Below are positions 9,467 to 19,624 of a DNA stretch of 64,000 bases, piece by piece (the stretch's first letter is position 1; each line of letters starts with the position of its first letter). Under the pieces are notes generated by a model, which ran no database searches, was not told the DNA's origin, and worked only from the letters and a program-made list of their open reading frames with translations. The DNA is from PALSA-129 sp050014595. GTDB taxonomy: Bacteria > Acidobacteriota > Terriglobia > Bryobacterales > Bryobacteraceae. The position numbers and the translations under genes were made by a program. The DNA is taken from the NCBI GenBank assembly GCA_050014595.1, contig JBEKDA010000007.1:72553-136552 (forward strand), read 5' to 3'.

Positions 9467-11074
9467 ATGAAGATCCAAAAACCATTACTCGCCGCACTGA
9501 TCGTTGGAACCGCGGCTTTGCTCGCGCCCCTGTACGGTCCGGGAATTCTGGCCCGCGCCGCCACTCCCGCGGGCGACGACCTCGATCCCAGCCTCAAGGC
9601 CATCTCCGCCGCCTACGCCCTGGTGGAGCAGAATGCCGCCGATCCCGTTCCTTCCGAGCGTGTGTTCTATCAGGGTGTCATTCCCGGCATGCTGCACGCG
9701 CTCGATCCGCATTCGAGCTTCGTCGGCCCCGCGGAATACAAGGATATGATGCGCAAGCAGCAAGCGCATTACGCCGGCGTCGGCATGCTGATTGTCTTCG
9801 ACGCCAACGGCAACCATGTCGTGGTGATGGAGCCGTTTGTCAATTCCCCGGCCTGGAACGCCGACCTGCGTCGCGGCGACGTGATCGCGGCGGTCGACGG
9901 CAAGAACACTCTGCAAATGGAATCCGCCGCCGTGGCCGACCTGCTCCGCGGAACGCCCGGCACGCAGGTGCGCGTGAGCGTCCAACGTCAAGGTTCCACC
10001 GAACCCTACACCACCACCGTGACGCGCGGCTCGATCGAAACCAGCGTGGTGGATGCTTTCTGGGTGAAGCCCGGCACCCTGTATCTCGGGGTCAGCACCT
10101 TCGAAGCCTCCAACATCGAACGCGACGTCAACACGCAATTGAGCAAGCTGGACGAATCCAAGGCGGCCGGAGTCATCCTCGATTTGCGCGACAACCTGGG
10201 CGGCCTGGTGAATGAGGCGGTGGCCCTGGCGGGCCGCTTCCTGCGCAATGGTCAGACCGTGGTTTCGCAGCGCGGCCGCGTCGACGCCGAACAGGTCTAT
10301 CGCGCCAAGGAGATAAAGGCGGCGCAAAAGTATCCCCTGGTCGTGCTGGTCAATGCCAGTTCGGCGTCGGCGTCGGAGATCGTGTCGGGCGCCCTGCAGG
10401 ATCACGATCGCGCCTGGGTGCTCGGTGACACCACTTTCGGCAAAGGCCTCGTGCAGGCGCAATTCCCCGTCGATGAGGGCGCCCTGCTGCTCACCATCGC
10501 GCATTACTATACGCCCAGCGGCCGCTTGATCCAACGCGACTATTCCCACAAGTCGCTCTACGACTATTACTCCGCCCGCCCCAAAGCCGATGCGCCCGCG
10601 CCCACCGACGACGTGAAGTCCACCGATGGCGGCCGTAAAGTCTACGGCGGCGGCGGCATCACGCCCGACGAGAAATACGTCACCCGCACCAATATTTTCC
10701 AGCGCCGCCTGCGGCCCTATAACGACAGTCGCCCCGACACGTTCTACCATTTCGCCGACTCCTATTTCGGCGCCAAGAAGCCGAGCCTGCCTGAAAACTG
10801 GCAGCCCGATGCCGACACGCTGCAGCGCTTCAAGGAGTATCTGCAATCCAAGCAGATCACCTTCACCGATGCGGATTTCACCGCCAACCTGGATTGGATT
10901 CGCACCAACCTTCGTTACGAGATGATCTTCCGCGCCTTTGATCGCAAGACCGCCGCCCAGCTTTCCATACAGGTGGATCCCGAAGTTCTGAAGGCCATCG
11001 ACAGCATGCCGAAAGCCGCGGGTCTCCTCAAGGACTCGAACCGCGTGCTGGCGGAGCGGCTGGGAAACAGATAA
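9467..11074 (+). CDS. S41 family C-terminal-processing protease with PDZ domain
   Basis: This 535-residue exported protease has a signal/anchor segment (PLLAALIVGTAALLAPL), a PDZ domain at about 95-185 (GVGMLIVFDANG, DLRRGDVIAAVDG) and an S41 catalytic core. The core shows VILDLRDNLGGLVNEAV near residue 235, the nucleophile motif NASSASASEI near residues 296-305 and the general base Lys in FGKGLVQ near residue 326. These are the Ser-Lys dyad features of CtpA/Prc proteases, which act in the periplasm on protein C-termini. The tail after about residue 360 is longer than in CtpA. The ATG at 9467 starts the signal peptide. Confidence 0.88.
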   Translation: MKIQKPLLAALIVGTAALLAPLYGPGILARAATPAGDDLDPSLKAISAAYALVEQNAADPVPSERVFYQGVIPGMLHALDPHSSFVGPAEYKDMMRKQQAHYAGVGMLIVFDANGNHVVVMEPFVNSPAWNADLRRGDVIAAVDGKNTLQMESAAVADLLRGTPGTQVRVSVQRQGSTEPYTTTVTRGSIETSVVDAFWVKPGTLYLGVSTFEASNIERDVNTQLSKLDESKAAGVILDLRDNLGGLVNEAVALAGRFLRNGQTVVSQRGRVDAEQVYRAKEIKAAQKYPLVVLVNASSASASEIVSGALQDHDRAWVLGDTTFGKGLVQAQFPVDEGALLLTIAHYYTPSGRLIQRDYSHKSLYDYYSARPKADAPAPTDDVKSTDGGRKVYGGGGITPDEKYVTRTNIFQRRLRPYNDSRPDTFYHFADSYFGAKKPSLPENWQPDADTLQRFKEYLQSKQITFTDADFTANLDWIRTNLRYEMIFRAFDRKTAAQLSIQVDPEVLKAIDSMPKAAGLLKDSNRVLAERLGNR

Positions 11075-11124
11075 GCAGGACGGGCCTCCTGGCCTGTCGC
11101 GGGCCGGAAGCGGCAATTTTGTGG

Positions 11125-11144
11125 GGCAGGCGCTTTCGCCTGCC
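11125..11144. repeat. REP-like palindrome GGCAGGCG-CTTT-CGCCTGCC
   Basis: A perfect 8-bp stem with a 4-nt loop sits in the convergent gap after the S41 gene. It is one member of a dispersed family; the copy at 63153-63172 has the same stem. Confidence 0.8.
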
Positions 11145-11215
11145 AACCCCAGATGTTTTCGCCTTGCAGAGAACCTCGACGGGCCGGATGTGCGCATCCG
11201 GCCAGCCATTCGGCC

Positions 11216-13864
11216 TTACTGGTTGTTGTTGGCGTTGGTTGAGGCGGGCTGCCCTGCCTTCTTCACGTACTTATCGAACCAGGCGAACTTCTCCCACAAT
11301 ACGTGCTCGATGGTCTCCTTCCCGCGGTACCCGTGGGCTTCAAAGGGAAGGAAAACCAGCCGCGTGATTCCGCCGTTGCCGCGCACGGCTTCATACATGC
11401 GCTCGGACTGAATCGGGAACGTGCCGTCGTTATCGTCGGCCTCGCCGTGGATCAGCAACAGCGGCGACTTGATCTTGTCCGCGTACATGAAGGGCGAAAT
11501 CTCTTCGTACAGTTTGGGCGCCTGCCACAATGTGCGCCGCTCGCTCTGGAAGCCGAACGGCGTCAGCGTGCGGTTGGGAGCTCCGCTTTCGGCGATGCCG
11601 GCCTTGAAATAATCGCAGTGCGCCAGCAGGGTGTCGGTCATGAACGCGCCGTAACTGTGGCCTCCCACGCCCACCCGCGCCGCATCGGTGACGCCGATCT
11701 CCACGGCTTTGTCGATGGCCGCTTTGGCGTCCATCACGGTCTGTTCGACGAACTTGTCGTTGACCGTCGCGCGCGGGCCCACAATCGGCATGGAAGCATT
11801 GTCGAGCACGGCGTAGCCGTCGAGCGCGAAGAAGACTTCCGAATAACCGCCGATTTCGGTGAAGCGCATGCGCGACCCCGTCACCGCCACCGCATCGGCC
11901 GCGGCCGCATCATCGTACTCGCGCGGGTAAGCCCACAATACCGTGGGCAGGCGCGTGCCTTCTTTGTAGCCCGGCGGCAGGTAGAGCGTGAACGACATCT
12001 CCACGCCGTCGGGCCGCTTATACGTGATCAGGCGCTTCTCCACCTGCCGCATGACGGGCTGCGGGTCGGGATAGTTGGTGTAGGCCGTCATCTTGCCATC
12101 GGCCGTGTGGATATAGTAGTTGGGCGGCTCGGTCGGGCTTTCGCGGCGCGTGAAGAACTTCGCGCCGTGATCGTCCAGCAGTGCTTCCACCACTTCATAG
12201 TGATCGTTGTCGCACTTGAAGAGGCGCTCGCTCTTCAACGTGGCGAGGTTGAAGCGATCGAGAAAGGGATGGTCGCCTTCGGGCGACGGACCGTTGCCGG
12301 TCAGATAAATGTTGTCGCCGTCGAGCAGGATGCCGCGCTCGCCGTTGGGCAGCGTGCGCTGCAGAGGGGTGCCGCGATCGGCATAGCGGTCGGCCGAGTT
12401 GGTGGTCCAGAGCTCGCGCGGCGGATCGTTGGGTTTGTCGAGATCCGCCAGCGTGGTCTTGGTGATCCGGTTCGCGCCGCCGGCGGCCGCGCCTCCACCG
12501 CCGCCACCGCCGCGCCCGCCGCGCCCGCCGCCGCCGAACATCAGCCAGTGGCCGTTATCGAAGAACGTAAAGTTCCCAATGGCCTGTTCGGATTTGTAGA
12601 TTTCCTGCGCTTCGCCGGTGAACGGCGCTTTCAACGCCATGATGTGCTCGGGCCGCGGTGGGGGCGGAGTCGCATTCGCATTCTGTCCGTCCTGCGCCGC
12701 TCCGTTGCCGCGCCCGCCGCCGCGTCCGCCACGGCCACCACGCCCGGCTGGAGCGCCGCCGATCGAATCCACCCACAGCAGCGTGGCCGGATCGTTCATG
12801 CGCCATTGCAGGTTGCGCGTGCCCGCGGCCGGGGGCGCCGCCTGGGGATCATCGGCTCCAGTCGTCGGGTTGGGCCCGGGCCCGGGAGTGGGAGCGAAGG
12901 CCCCGCGCCCGCCGCCGCCCAGCGGCGTGCTGGCGACGTGGTGCACAATCTTGCCGGTGCGATCCCAAACGTCTATTTCTGAAGGGAACTGCCGCGCCGG
13001 ATACAGATACGAAAACGGCCGGTGGATGCTGGTGACGATGAAATAGCTTCCGTCCGGCGAGGGCCGCGCCGATTCGATCAGGGCCGGTTTCCCCACCGGC
13101 GTCATCTTGCCCGTGACGGAATCCACCAGCGCCAGTTGCGAGGTGGCGAAGTATTCAAAATCGTCTTCGTCGTGGACATTCTGCAGCATGTCCTCGTGAG
13201 TCACCACGCCGCGGCCGCCGCCCAGGCTTTCCTGAATATCCGGTCCGGGTGGAACCAGCGGCATGGGCGGTTCGGGCCCGCGATTGGGTTTCACTGCTTG
13301 CACCAGCAGCGTCCCGCTGTCGCTCATCCACTGCACGCTCCCGCCGGTTGCTGCGCCTCCCCGTCCCCCGCCGGCGCTGCCGAACACGTCGTTGACGCGA
13401 ACCGATTCGATGCGGTGCGTCTTGCCGGTAGCGGCGTCGCCGATCCAGATCTCAATTCCCTTATCGGTGGTGTTGGTGAAGACAAAGTGGTTCCCGTCCG
13501 GGCTCCAGCGGCCCGTGCTCAACTTGGGATTTGCAGGCAGCGCCACCTTGATGTCTCCTCCCTCCGGCACCTTGCGCAGAGTCAGCGCGCTGTTGAAGGT
13601 GGCGTTGTGCAGCCCGTTGGTCATCGGGTTGATGCGGATGCCGGCCAGCCGCCGCATGGGCTGCGCCAGTTCGGCGATCGGTGGATAACGCACCGGCCGC
13701 CCTTGCATCGCATACGCATGCGTCGGACTGAGCTGGATGGTGGGAGTGGTCGCCGAGTTGAGAATATCCTCAACTACCTTGGGCGGCTTCTGGTACGTAT
13801 CCGCACCGAAAAGCACCACCACCGCCGCAAGTAGCAGAAATTGGACTTTTGTGACTGATTTCAT
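11216..13864 (-). CDS. S9 family serine peptidase, glutamyl endopeptidase-like, with Gly/Arg-rich inserts
   Basis: This 882-residue secreted protein (signal MKSVTKVQFLLLAAVVVLFG) has a long beta-propeller-type N-terminal part and a C-terminal alpha/beta-hydrolase domain. Catalytic motifs are GHSYGAFM (Ser near residue 737), HGEADDNDGTFPIQ (Asp near 808) and EAHGYRG (His near 841). NRTLTPFGFQSERRTLW is typical of the glutamyl-endopeptidase-like subfamily of S9. Unusual are inserts of almost pure Gly/Arg in the propeller, such as GRGGRGGRGGGRG and GGGGRGGRGGGGGGGAAAGG, which probably form flexible loops. It is divergent from the spermidine synthase-like gene. Confidence 0.88.
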   Translation of the reverse strand: MKSVTKVQFLLLAAVVVLFGADTYQKPPKVVEDILNSATTPTIQLSPTHAYAMQGRPVRYPPIAELAQPMRRLAGIRINPMTNGLHNATFNSALTLRKVPEGGDIKVALPANPKLSTGRWSPDGNHFVFTNTTDKGIEIWIGDAATGKTHRIESVRVNDVFGSAGGGRGGAATGGSVQWMSDSGTLLVQAVKPNRGPEPPMPLVPPGPDIQESLGGGRGVVTHEDMLQNVHDEDDFEYFATSQLALVDSVTGKMTPVGKPALIESARPSPDGSYFIVTSIHRPFSYLYPARQFPSEIDVWDRTGKIVHHVASTPLGGGGRGAFAPTPGPGPNPTTGADDPQAAPPAAGTRNLQWRMNDPATLLWVDSIGGAPAGRGGRGGRGGGRGNGAAQDGQNANATPPPPRPEHIMALKAPFTGEAQEIYKSEQAIGNFTFFDNGHWLMFGGGGRGGRGGGGGGGAAAGGANRITKTTLADLDKPNDPPRELWTTNSADRYADRGTPLQRTLPNGERGILLDGDNIYLTGNGPSPEGDHPFLDRFNLATLKSERLFKCDNDHYEVVEALLDDHGAKFFTRRESPTEPPNYYIHTADGKMTAYTNYPDPQPVMRQVEKRLITYKRPDGVEMSFTLYLPPGYKEGTRLPTVLWAYPREYDDAAAADAVAVTGSRMRFTEIGGYSEVFFALDGYAVLDNASMPIVGPRATVNDKFVEQTVMDAKAAIDKAVEIGVTDAARVGVGGHSYGAFMTDTLLAHCDYFKAGIAESGAPNRTLTPFGFQSERRTLWQAPKLYEEISPFMYADKIKSPLLLIHGEADDNDGTFPIQSERMYEAVRGNGGITRLVFLPFEAHGYRGKETIEHVLWEKFAWFDKYVKKAGQPASTNANNNQ

Positions 13865-13968
13865 AACGGATACCGAAAATGTTATGTAAGCGCAGGCCGG
13901 AAGTCAATGTGACCTGGTTTCGCCGCTCGACGGGCGCTGGGTTATCATGTGTGGCAGCCCTCAGCTCC

Positions 13969-16428
13969 ATGACAACCTCAACACCATCCGCCGGGTCCAA
14001 TGCCGCACGCTTCTTACCCCTATTACTGATCCTGTTCGCCGGCAGCGGCTGCTCGGCGCTGATCTATGAAATCGTCTGGTATCAGCTCCTGCAACTGGCC
14101 ATCGGGTCCACGGCGGTCTCGCTGGGCTTTCTGCTCGCCACCTATATGGGCGGCCTCTGCCTGGGCAGCCTGTATCTGCCGCGGATACGCCGCGCGCAAG
14201 AACATCATCCTCTGAAAGTCTACGCGGCTCTCGAACTGGGGATTGCCGTGCTGGGGCTGCTGGTGCTTTTCGGCATCCCGCTGGTCGACCGCATCTATGT
14301 AGCCGGCGCCGAGCATGGTATGCCCGGCATGCTGCTGCGCGGGTTCATCTCCGGGGTGTGCCTGCTGCCGCCCACCATCCTGATGGGGGCGTCGCTGCCG
14401 GCCATCGTGCGATGGATCAAGTCGACGCCCCGCGGCGTCGCGTGGTGGGGACTTCTGTATGGCGGAAATATCGTGGGCGCGGTGTTCGGCTGCCTGTTCG
14501 CAGGCTTCTACCTGCTGCGTATTTATGACATGGCCACTGCCACTTATGCCGCCGTAGCCATCAACCTGGCGGTGGCGGGCGCAAGCTATGTGCTGGCGGG
14601 CCGGACTCCTTTGGAAGCGGCCGCGAACGATGCGCCCGAGCCGGCGGCGGAGCGAGCCGCGGTGGTGGAACCGGCGGCGAGCCGCTGGACCATCTACGTC
14701 ACCATCGGGCTTTCGGGAGCCTGCGCGCTGGGCGCAGAAGTGGTCTGGACGCGCCTGATGGGGATGATGCTGGGCGCCACGGTCTACGTCTTTTCGATCA
14801 TTCTGGCGGTCTTCCTGGTCGGCCTGGCGTTGGGCAGTTCGGCGGGATCGTTGCTGCTGCGCACCGCCAGGAGCACCCGATCGCCGCGCCTCGCCCTCGG
14901 CTGGTGCCAGATCCTGCTGGCCGGAGGGATTGCGTGGACGGCCTACATGATTTCCGATTCGCTGCCGTTTTGGCCCATCAACCCCCTGCTCACCACCAGT
15001 CCCTGGTTTACATTCCAGCTCGATCTGGTCCGCTGCCTGTGGGCCATGCTGCCGCCCACACTGCTGTGGGGAGCCAGTTTCCCGCTGGCGCTAGCGGCGG
15101 CCGCCCAACCGGGCGAGGACCCCGGCCGCGTGGTGGGATCCGTGTACGCCGCCAACACCCTGGGAGCCATCGTCGGGGCTCTGGGAATCAGCCTGATCGT
15201 GGTGCCGTGGATCGGTACCCAGCAGGCGCAGCGCATCCTGCTGCTGGCATCGGCGGCCAGCGCCCTGTTCGTGCTGGCGCCTTACATCAAGCAATACCAG
15301 GCGCGCGCCATGGCCGGATGGCTGGTGGTCTCCCTGGTGGCCGCGGTCTTCCTGGCAACCAACCTCGATCCCATTCCCGGCAAGCTCATCGCATATGGCC
15401 GCCGTCTGCCGATTTCGGCCAGCTCCTCGACGGTGCTCTACACCGCCGAGGGCATCAACTCCTCGGTGGCCATTACGCAGTGGAACGACGGGGCCATCGA
15501 AGTGGACGTCAATGGCCACGTGGAAGCCACCACCGAACCCTACGACATGAAACTGCAGCGCATGGTGGGACACCTGCCGGCGCTGATTCATCCCAATCCG
15601 AAATCCGTGCTGGGAATCGGCTTCGGCGCGGGCGTTTCGGCCGGAACCTTTACCCGCTACCCGTCGATCGAGCACATCACCGTGTGCGAGATCGAGCCGG
15701 TGATTCCGCCCACCTCCACGCGATATTTTTACCGCCAGGATTACGACGTGCTGCACAATCCGAAGACCCGGATCATCTTCGACGATGCCCGCCACTACCT
15801 GATGACCACCACCGATAGGTTCGACATCATCGCCTCCGATCCGCTGGACGTCTTCGTCAAGGGCACCGCCGCGCTTTACTCGAGAGAGTACTTCGAGGCC
15901 GTCAAGCGGCATCTGAATCCGGGCGGGATGTTCAGCCTCTACGTGCCGCTCTATGAGAGCGACGAGCGCACCGTGCGCAGCGAGCTGGCGACCTTCTTCG
16001 AAGCCTTCCCCAACGCCACGGTCTGGGCCAACACCATCAACGGGCAGGGCTACGACATGGTCTTCATGGGGCAGGTCGCGCCCTTCAAAGTCGATATCGA
16101 CGAAATCGAAGAGCGCCTGAACCAGCCGAATTACGCCCTGGTGGCGCAATCCCTGCGCGACATCGGGATTGGCTCGGCTATCGATCTCTTTGCCACCTAT
16201 GCCGGGCAGAGATCCGATCTGGGACGCTGGACCGAAGGCGCCGACATCAACCACGACGGCGACCTGCGCCTGTCTTACCTGGCCGGTTGGGGCATCAACT
16301 CCAGCCTGGAGGATTTCATTTACCGCCAGATGATGAAATACCGCGAACCCCCCGTGGGCATGTTCACCGGCACGCCCGGCCACGTGCAGAACCTGATGTA
16401 CGCCATGGGCGGCAACAGCGGCCAGTAG
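13969..16428 (+). CDS. Membrane-fused spermidine synthase-like protein
   Basis: This 819-residue protein has an N-terminal integral membrane half of about 12-14 helices (LLLILFAGSGCSALIYEIVW at the start, GASLPAIVRW near residue 140). Its C-terminal cytosolic domain has the spermidine synthase/SAM-methyltransferase fold: VLGIGFGAGVSAG near residue 545, EIEPVI near 577, FDDARHYL near 605, ASDPLDVFVKGTAALY near 622 and LNPGGMFSLYVPLY near 650. The family is widespread in Acidobacteriota and its product is unproven. Canonical spermidine synthases carry an Asp gatekeeper motif at the position read here as SDPLDV, so polyamine synthesis should not be assumed. The ATG at 13969 was chosen because the earlier frame is non-conserved. 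Confidence 0.8.
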   Translation: MTTSTPSAGSNAARFLPLLLILFAGSGCSALIYEIVWYQLLQLAIGSTAVSLGFLLATYMGGLCLGSLYLPRIRRAQEHHPLKVYAALELGIAVLGLLVLFGIPLVDRIYVAGAEHGMPGMLLRGFISGVCLLPPTILMGASLPAIVRWIKSTPRGVAWWGLLYGGNIVGAVFGCLFAGFYLLRIYDMATATYAAVAINLAVAGASYVLAGRTPLEAAANDAPEPAAERAAVVEPAASRWTIYVTIGLSGACALGAEVVWTRLMGMMLGATVYVFSIILAVFLVGLALGSSAGSLLLRTARSTRSPRLALGWCQILLAGGIAWTAYMISDSLPFWPINPLLTTSPWFTFQLDLVRCLWAMLPPTLLWGASFPLALAAAAQPGEDPGRVVGSVYAANTLGAIVGALGISLIVVPWIGTQQAQRILLLASAASALFVLAPYIKQYQARAMAGWLVVSLVAAVFLATNLDPIPGKLIAYGRRLPISASSSTVLYTAEGINSSVAITQWNDGAIEVDVNGHVEATTEPYDMKLQRMVGHLPALIHPNPKSVLGIGFGAGVSAGTFTRYPSIEHITVCEIEPVIPPTSTRYFYRQDYDVLHNPKTRIIFDDARHYLMTTTDRFDIIASDPLDVFVKGTAALYSREYFEAVKRHLNPGGMFSLYVPLYESDERTVRSELATFFEAFPNATVWANTINGQGYDMVFMGQVAPFKVDIDEIEERLNQPNYALVAQSLRDIGIGSAIDLFATYAGQRSDLGRWTEGADINHDGDLRLSYLAGWGINSSLEDFIYRQMMKYREPPVGMFTGTPGHVQNLMYAMGGNSGQ

Positions 16429-16531
16429 AAAATTGTCCCTGAACGGCAACCTTTCTCTCCGACAGGAGGTAACAGTGCCTGCACGAGCGCCCACGCTACA
16501 TGCGCGCCATCCAGCTTGTCACACGGTAGCG

Positions 16532-19159
16532 TTACCCTTCGCGCAGCGACTTTGCGGGATCGATGCGGGCGGCGCGGACCATGGGCAGCAAGCTGGCGAG
16601 AAGTCCGACGGCAACAAGCACGACTGGCGGCAGCGAGAAACTGACCGGGTCGTGGCCGGCTACACCGTAAAGCAGCGATTCGATCCAGCGGGCCAGCGCC
16701 CAGGATGCCGCGAGTCCCGCAACCGTTCCAACCACCACCTGCCGCAGGCTGGACTTCACCACCAGCCAGGCGACGCTGCCGGGACTGGCGCCGAGCGCAA
16801 GACGCACGCCCAGTTCGCGAGTGCGCCGCAGGACGCCGTGACTGACAACACCGTAAATTCCCGCCGCGGCCAGTGTAAGCGCGAGTAGGGCAAAGCCGCC
16901 CACCAGCCATGCCAGCGAGCGCGGCGCCGCAACCGCACCTGAAACTATCGTATCCATTCGCGCGATTTTGCTCACCGCGCACGTGGCACAAACTTCACGA
17001 ACAATGCGCGGCAGCGTCTGCTCAAATGCCGAAGGATCGTTGCCAACGCGCGCCACCAGCGCGAGGCTTTGGGGCGCCGCGGCGGCCTGAGTCAGGGGGA
17101 CGTAGATCTCGCCATCCACCCATTCGGGTGGTCCGGTGAGGCTGAACGTCTTCACATCATCCACTACGCCGACAATCGTCTGCCAACGGTTCTGCCAGAC
17201 CGGGCGCAATCGCCGGCCAATGGGACTGGCGGCAGGCCAGAACTTCTGCGCTGTCGATCGGCTGACGAGGACCACCGGATCGGAGTCCTCCCGATCGGCA
17301 TCGGTGAAGCCGCGGCCCTGCAGAAGACGGATTCCGAGCGTGTCCAAGTGCTCCGGCGTCGCCGCCGTTGTCCACAGCACGAATTGCGGGGCCTGCGCCG
17401 GCCGGGGATGGTCCTCGATGGCGCAAGTGACGGCGGCGATTTCGGACGACAGGGGAAGCCGGCTCATGGCCGCCACGTTGGTCACACCGGGGTACGACGC
17501 CATCTTTTCCCGCACCGCCCCATAGAGCGCAACGGTCCTATCGAGCGAGGCGGAAATCGCGCGGCCGGGGCTGAGCTCGGCCGTAACTACGGATTCGACG
17601 CGGTAGCCCGGAGCTACGTGCAGCATAGTCCAGAAGCTGTGAAGCAGAAGGCCAGCGCCAACCAGCAGAACGGTGGCGAAGGCGGCTTCAGAGGTGACCA
17701 GCACGGCGTCCGTTCGGAGGCCCATCCGGCTGAGCGTGGAGCGCGGGCCATCAGCCAGGACCATCGAATTTTGCGAGCGGGCGCGCCACGCAGGCAGCAA
17801 ACCGAACAGCAGTCCACTCCCCATCGAGACCGCGGCGGCGAAGGCGATAATGGTCCGGTCAATCGAAACCTCCGCGAGCCGAGGCGTATCGGGGGGCAGC
17901 CAGTGCTTCAGCAGTTCAAGCTGGCCGAAGGCCAACAGTATCCCGAGGAGACCACCGGCGGCGGCCAGCAACAGCGACTCGGTAAGCAACTGGCGCGCTA
18001 AACGGCCAGGCGTCGCCCCCAACGAGATGCGAAGGGCGAACTCGCCGCGCCTCGCAGCAGTCTGGCCGATCATGAGGTTTGCCACATTGACAATCGCAAT
18101 CAGCAGGACGAGCGCCACCGCGCCCAGCAGCAGGACGCTGCGCTCGCGAACGCCGGCCACCATGTGCTCGCGCATGGGTTCCAACGTGACGTCACCGGCC
18201 CACGAGTCCGGCATCCGCCAGGGAAACATGGCGTGTACGCGTGGAGTCCAGCCGCGCAGTTCGGAAATCGCCGCCTGAGGCGTGACGCCGTTACGAAGGC
18301 GGGCAAATGTCGAACAGGCGTTCGCCCCCCAATAGTCCCCTATGGCTCGCGGATCGAGGCGCATCGGAATCCAGAAGCCGGCATCCGGAGATGGGTACTG
18401 GAACCCAGCCGGCATCACACCGATGATTTCGAAGGGCACGTCGTCGAGCAGCAGTTGCCGGCCCAACACGTCGCGCCGCGCACCAAACCGCTGGCTCCAG
18501 AAGGCGTGACTGAGGATCGCAGTGCGAGGCGCTCCGGGCCGGTCGGCACCGTCGGCAAAGTCGTGCCCAAACAGCGGCGGAACGCCGAGAACGCGGAAGA
18601 AGTTGGCGGAGACCTGGCTGCCTTTGACACGCTCCGGCCAGTCCTGGCCGCGCGTATTGAAAGCCTGCACACCGAGGTGCGCCGCATAGTCGGCCTGCCT
18701 GCTATTAGACCGCAGCACGTCGAAGTGACCCCGCACGCTGAGATCGGTGGCATGATACAGACGCTCGGGCGCGGCGAATGGCAGCGGCCGCAGCAGCACA
18801 CCTTCCACTACGCTGAAGACGGCGGTTGTCGAGCCGATCGCCAGTGCCATCGTCGCCAGCGCCATGCTGGAGAATGTCCGGTTCTTGAAAAGCAATCGAA
18901 GGCCGAAGGCCACGTCCTGCTTCAAGTGCTCCCAAGAGGCCGTTCCGCGCGAATCGCGGCACTCCTCTTTGATGAGATCCATGCGTCCAATGGTTGCGGC
19001 GGCGCGACGGCGAGCCTCGGCCGCGTCGAGGCCTCGGGCCGTCAGCTCGCGCGTCTCCGCTTCGAGATGCGCCGCCAGTTCCGCTTCCATCTCCCGCTCC
19101 ACTTGCGAGCGCTGCACGATGGCCCGGAGTTTCAAAAGAAGTTGTTGAATCCGACGCAT
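16532..19159 (-). CDS. ADOP-type ABC transporter permease (FtsX/MacB family)
   Basis: This 875-residue protein has the acidobacterial duplicated orphan permease layout. It starts with a cytosolic prefix domain (about 1-80; EREMEAELAAHLEAETREL). The first transmembrane helix is near residue 100 (SSMALATMALAIGSTTAVFS), followed by a large MacB-like periplasmic domain and the first FtsX triple helix near 340-440. After a second periplasmic domain comes the final FtsX triple helix near 750-870 (GIYGVVSHGVLRRTRELGVR, DPAKSLREG). No ATPase gene is adjacent, as is usual for these orphans. The paired PadR regulator lies 12 nt upstream on the same strand, so the two are one operon. The substrate is unknown. 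Confidence 0.9.
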   Translation of the reverse strand: MRRIQQLLLKLRAIVQRSQVEREMEAELAAHLEAETRELTARGLDAAEARRRAAATIGRMDLIKEECRDSRGTASWEHLKQDVAFGLRLLFKNRTFSSMALATMALAIGSTTAVFSVVEGVLLRPLPFAAPERLYHATDLSVRGHFDVLRSNSRQADYAAHLGVQAFNTRGQDWPERVKGSQVSANFFRVLGVPPLFGHDFADGADRPGAPRTAILSHAFWSQRFGARRDVLGRQLLLDDVPFEIIGVMPAGFQYPSPDAGFWIPMRLDPRAIGDYWGANACSTFARLRNGVTPQAAISELRGWTPRVHAMFPWRMPDSWAGDVTLEPMREHMVAGVRERSVLLLGAVALVLLIAIVNVANLMIGQTAARRGEFALRISLGATPGRLARQLLTESLLLAAAGGLLGILLAFGQLELLKHWLPPDTPRLAEVSIDRTIIAFAAAVSMGSGLLFGLLPAWRARSQNSMVLADGPRSTLSRMGLRTDAVLVTSEAAFATVLLVGAGLLLHSFWTMLHVAPGYRVESVVTAELSPGRAISASLDRTVALYGAVREKMASYPGVTNVAAMSRLPLSSEIAAVTCAIEDHPRPAQAPQFVLWTTAATPEHLDTLGIRLLQGRGFTDADREDSDPVVLVSRSTAQKFWPAASPIGRRLRPVWQNRWQTIVGVVDDVKTFSLTGPPEWVDGEIYVPLTQAAAAPQSLALVARVGNDPSAFEQTLPRIVREVCATCAVSKIARMDTIVSGAVAAPRSLAWLVGGFALLALTLAAAGIYGVVSHGVLRRTRELGVRLALGASPGSVAWLVVKSSLRQVVVGTVAGLAASWALARWIESLLYGVAGHDPVSFSLPPVVLVAVGLLASLLPMVRAARIDPAKSLREG

Positions 19160-19171
19160 CGTATCCCCCGT

Positions 19172-19501
19172 TCACGCAGATTCCAGAATGCCGTTGATGG
19201 CGCCGGAGAGCTTCGCCCATTGAGCCGTTTCTACTTCCAATTGGCGGCGGCCGGCTCGCGTCAGGGCATAGACTTTCGTGGGGCGTCCGCCATCCAATTC
19301 CTGCCACTCCCCGCGAATCCAGCCTTCGTGTTCGAGTTTGTGCAGCGCCGGATAGAGTGATCCGTGGCTGGCCTGCAGCGTTCCATTCGACATCTGACGG
19401 AGACGCTGCGAAATTGCCCAGCCAGTGCGCGGTTCCAGGTCGAGAATCTTGAGAATCAGCACAGAGAGAGTGCCCTGAACCAGGGCCTGCGGTTTGCTCA
19501 T
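19172..19501 (-). CDS. PadR family transcriptional regulator (acidobacterial ADOP-linked type)
   Basis: This 109-residue winged-helix regulator contains QGTLSVLILKILDLEPRTGW and ASHGSLYPALHKLEHEGWIR, the recognition region of the short PadR subfamily that precedes ADOP permeases. The ATG at 19501 has AAAGGAG 5 nt upstream; the GTG two codons earlier abuts the ribosome site and is rejected. It probably represses its own operon, since a 7-bp-armed inverted repeat lies directly upstream at 19514-19541. Confidence 0.9.
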   Translation of the reverse strand: MSKPQALVQGTLSVLILKILDLEPRTGWAISQRLRQMSNGTLQASHGSLYPALHKLEHEGWIRGEWQELDGGRPTKVYALTRAGRRQLEVETAQWAKLSGAINGILESA

Positions 19502-19513
19502 CACCACTCCTTT

Positions 19514-19541
19514 CAGGTAATCATACTATATCGGTTACCTG
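19514..19541. promoter_or_regulatory. Candidate PadR operator CAGGTAA-N14-TTACCTG
   Basis: A perfect 7-bp inverted repeat has its arms at 19514-19520 and 19535-19541 around an AT-rich core. It begins 12 nt upstream of the padR ATG and overlaps the ribosome site region. Position and symmetry suggest autoregulation; binding is not shown. Confidence 0.5.
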
Positions 19542-19624
19542 AGCAGATGGCGGAATCCCCAAGTTGCGTCGTGATTTATTGACCCCAGAAAACCAAACAT
19601 ATCCAAAGTTCCTCTTGTTTGTGG

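Noticed and set aside
16475..16888. A GTG after a good AGGAGGTAA-like ribosome site on the plus strand
   Set aside because: The frame runs antisense into the ADOP permease gene and has shadow composition.
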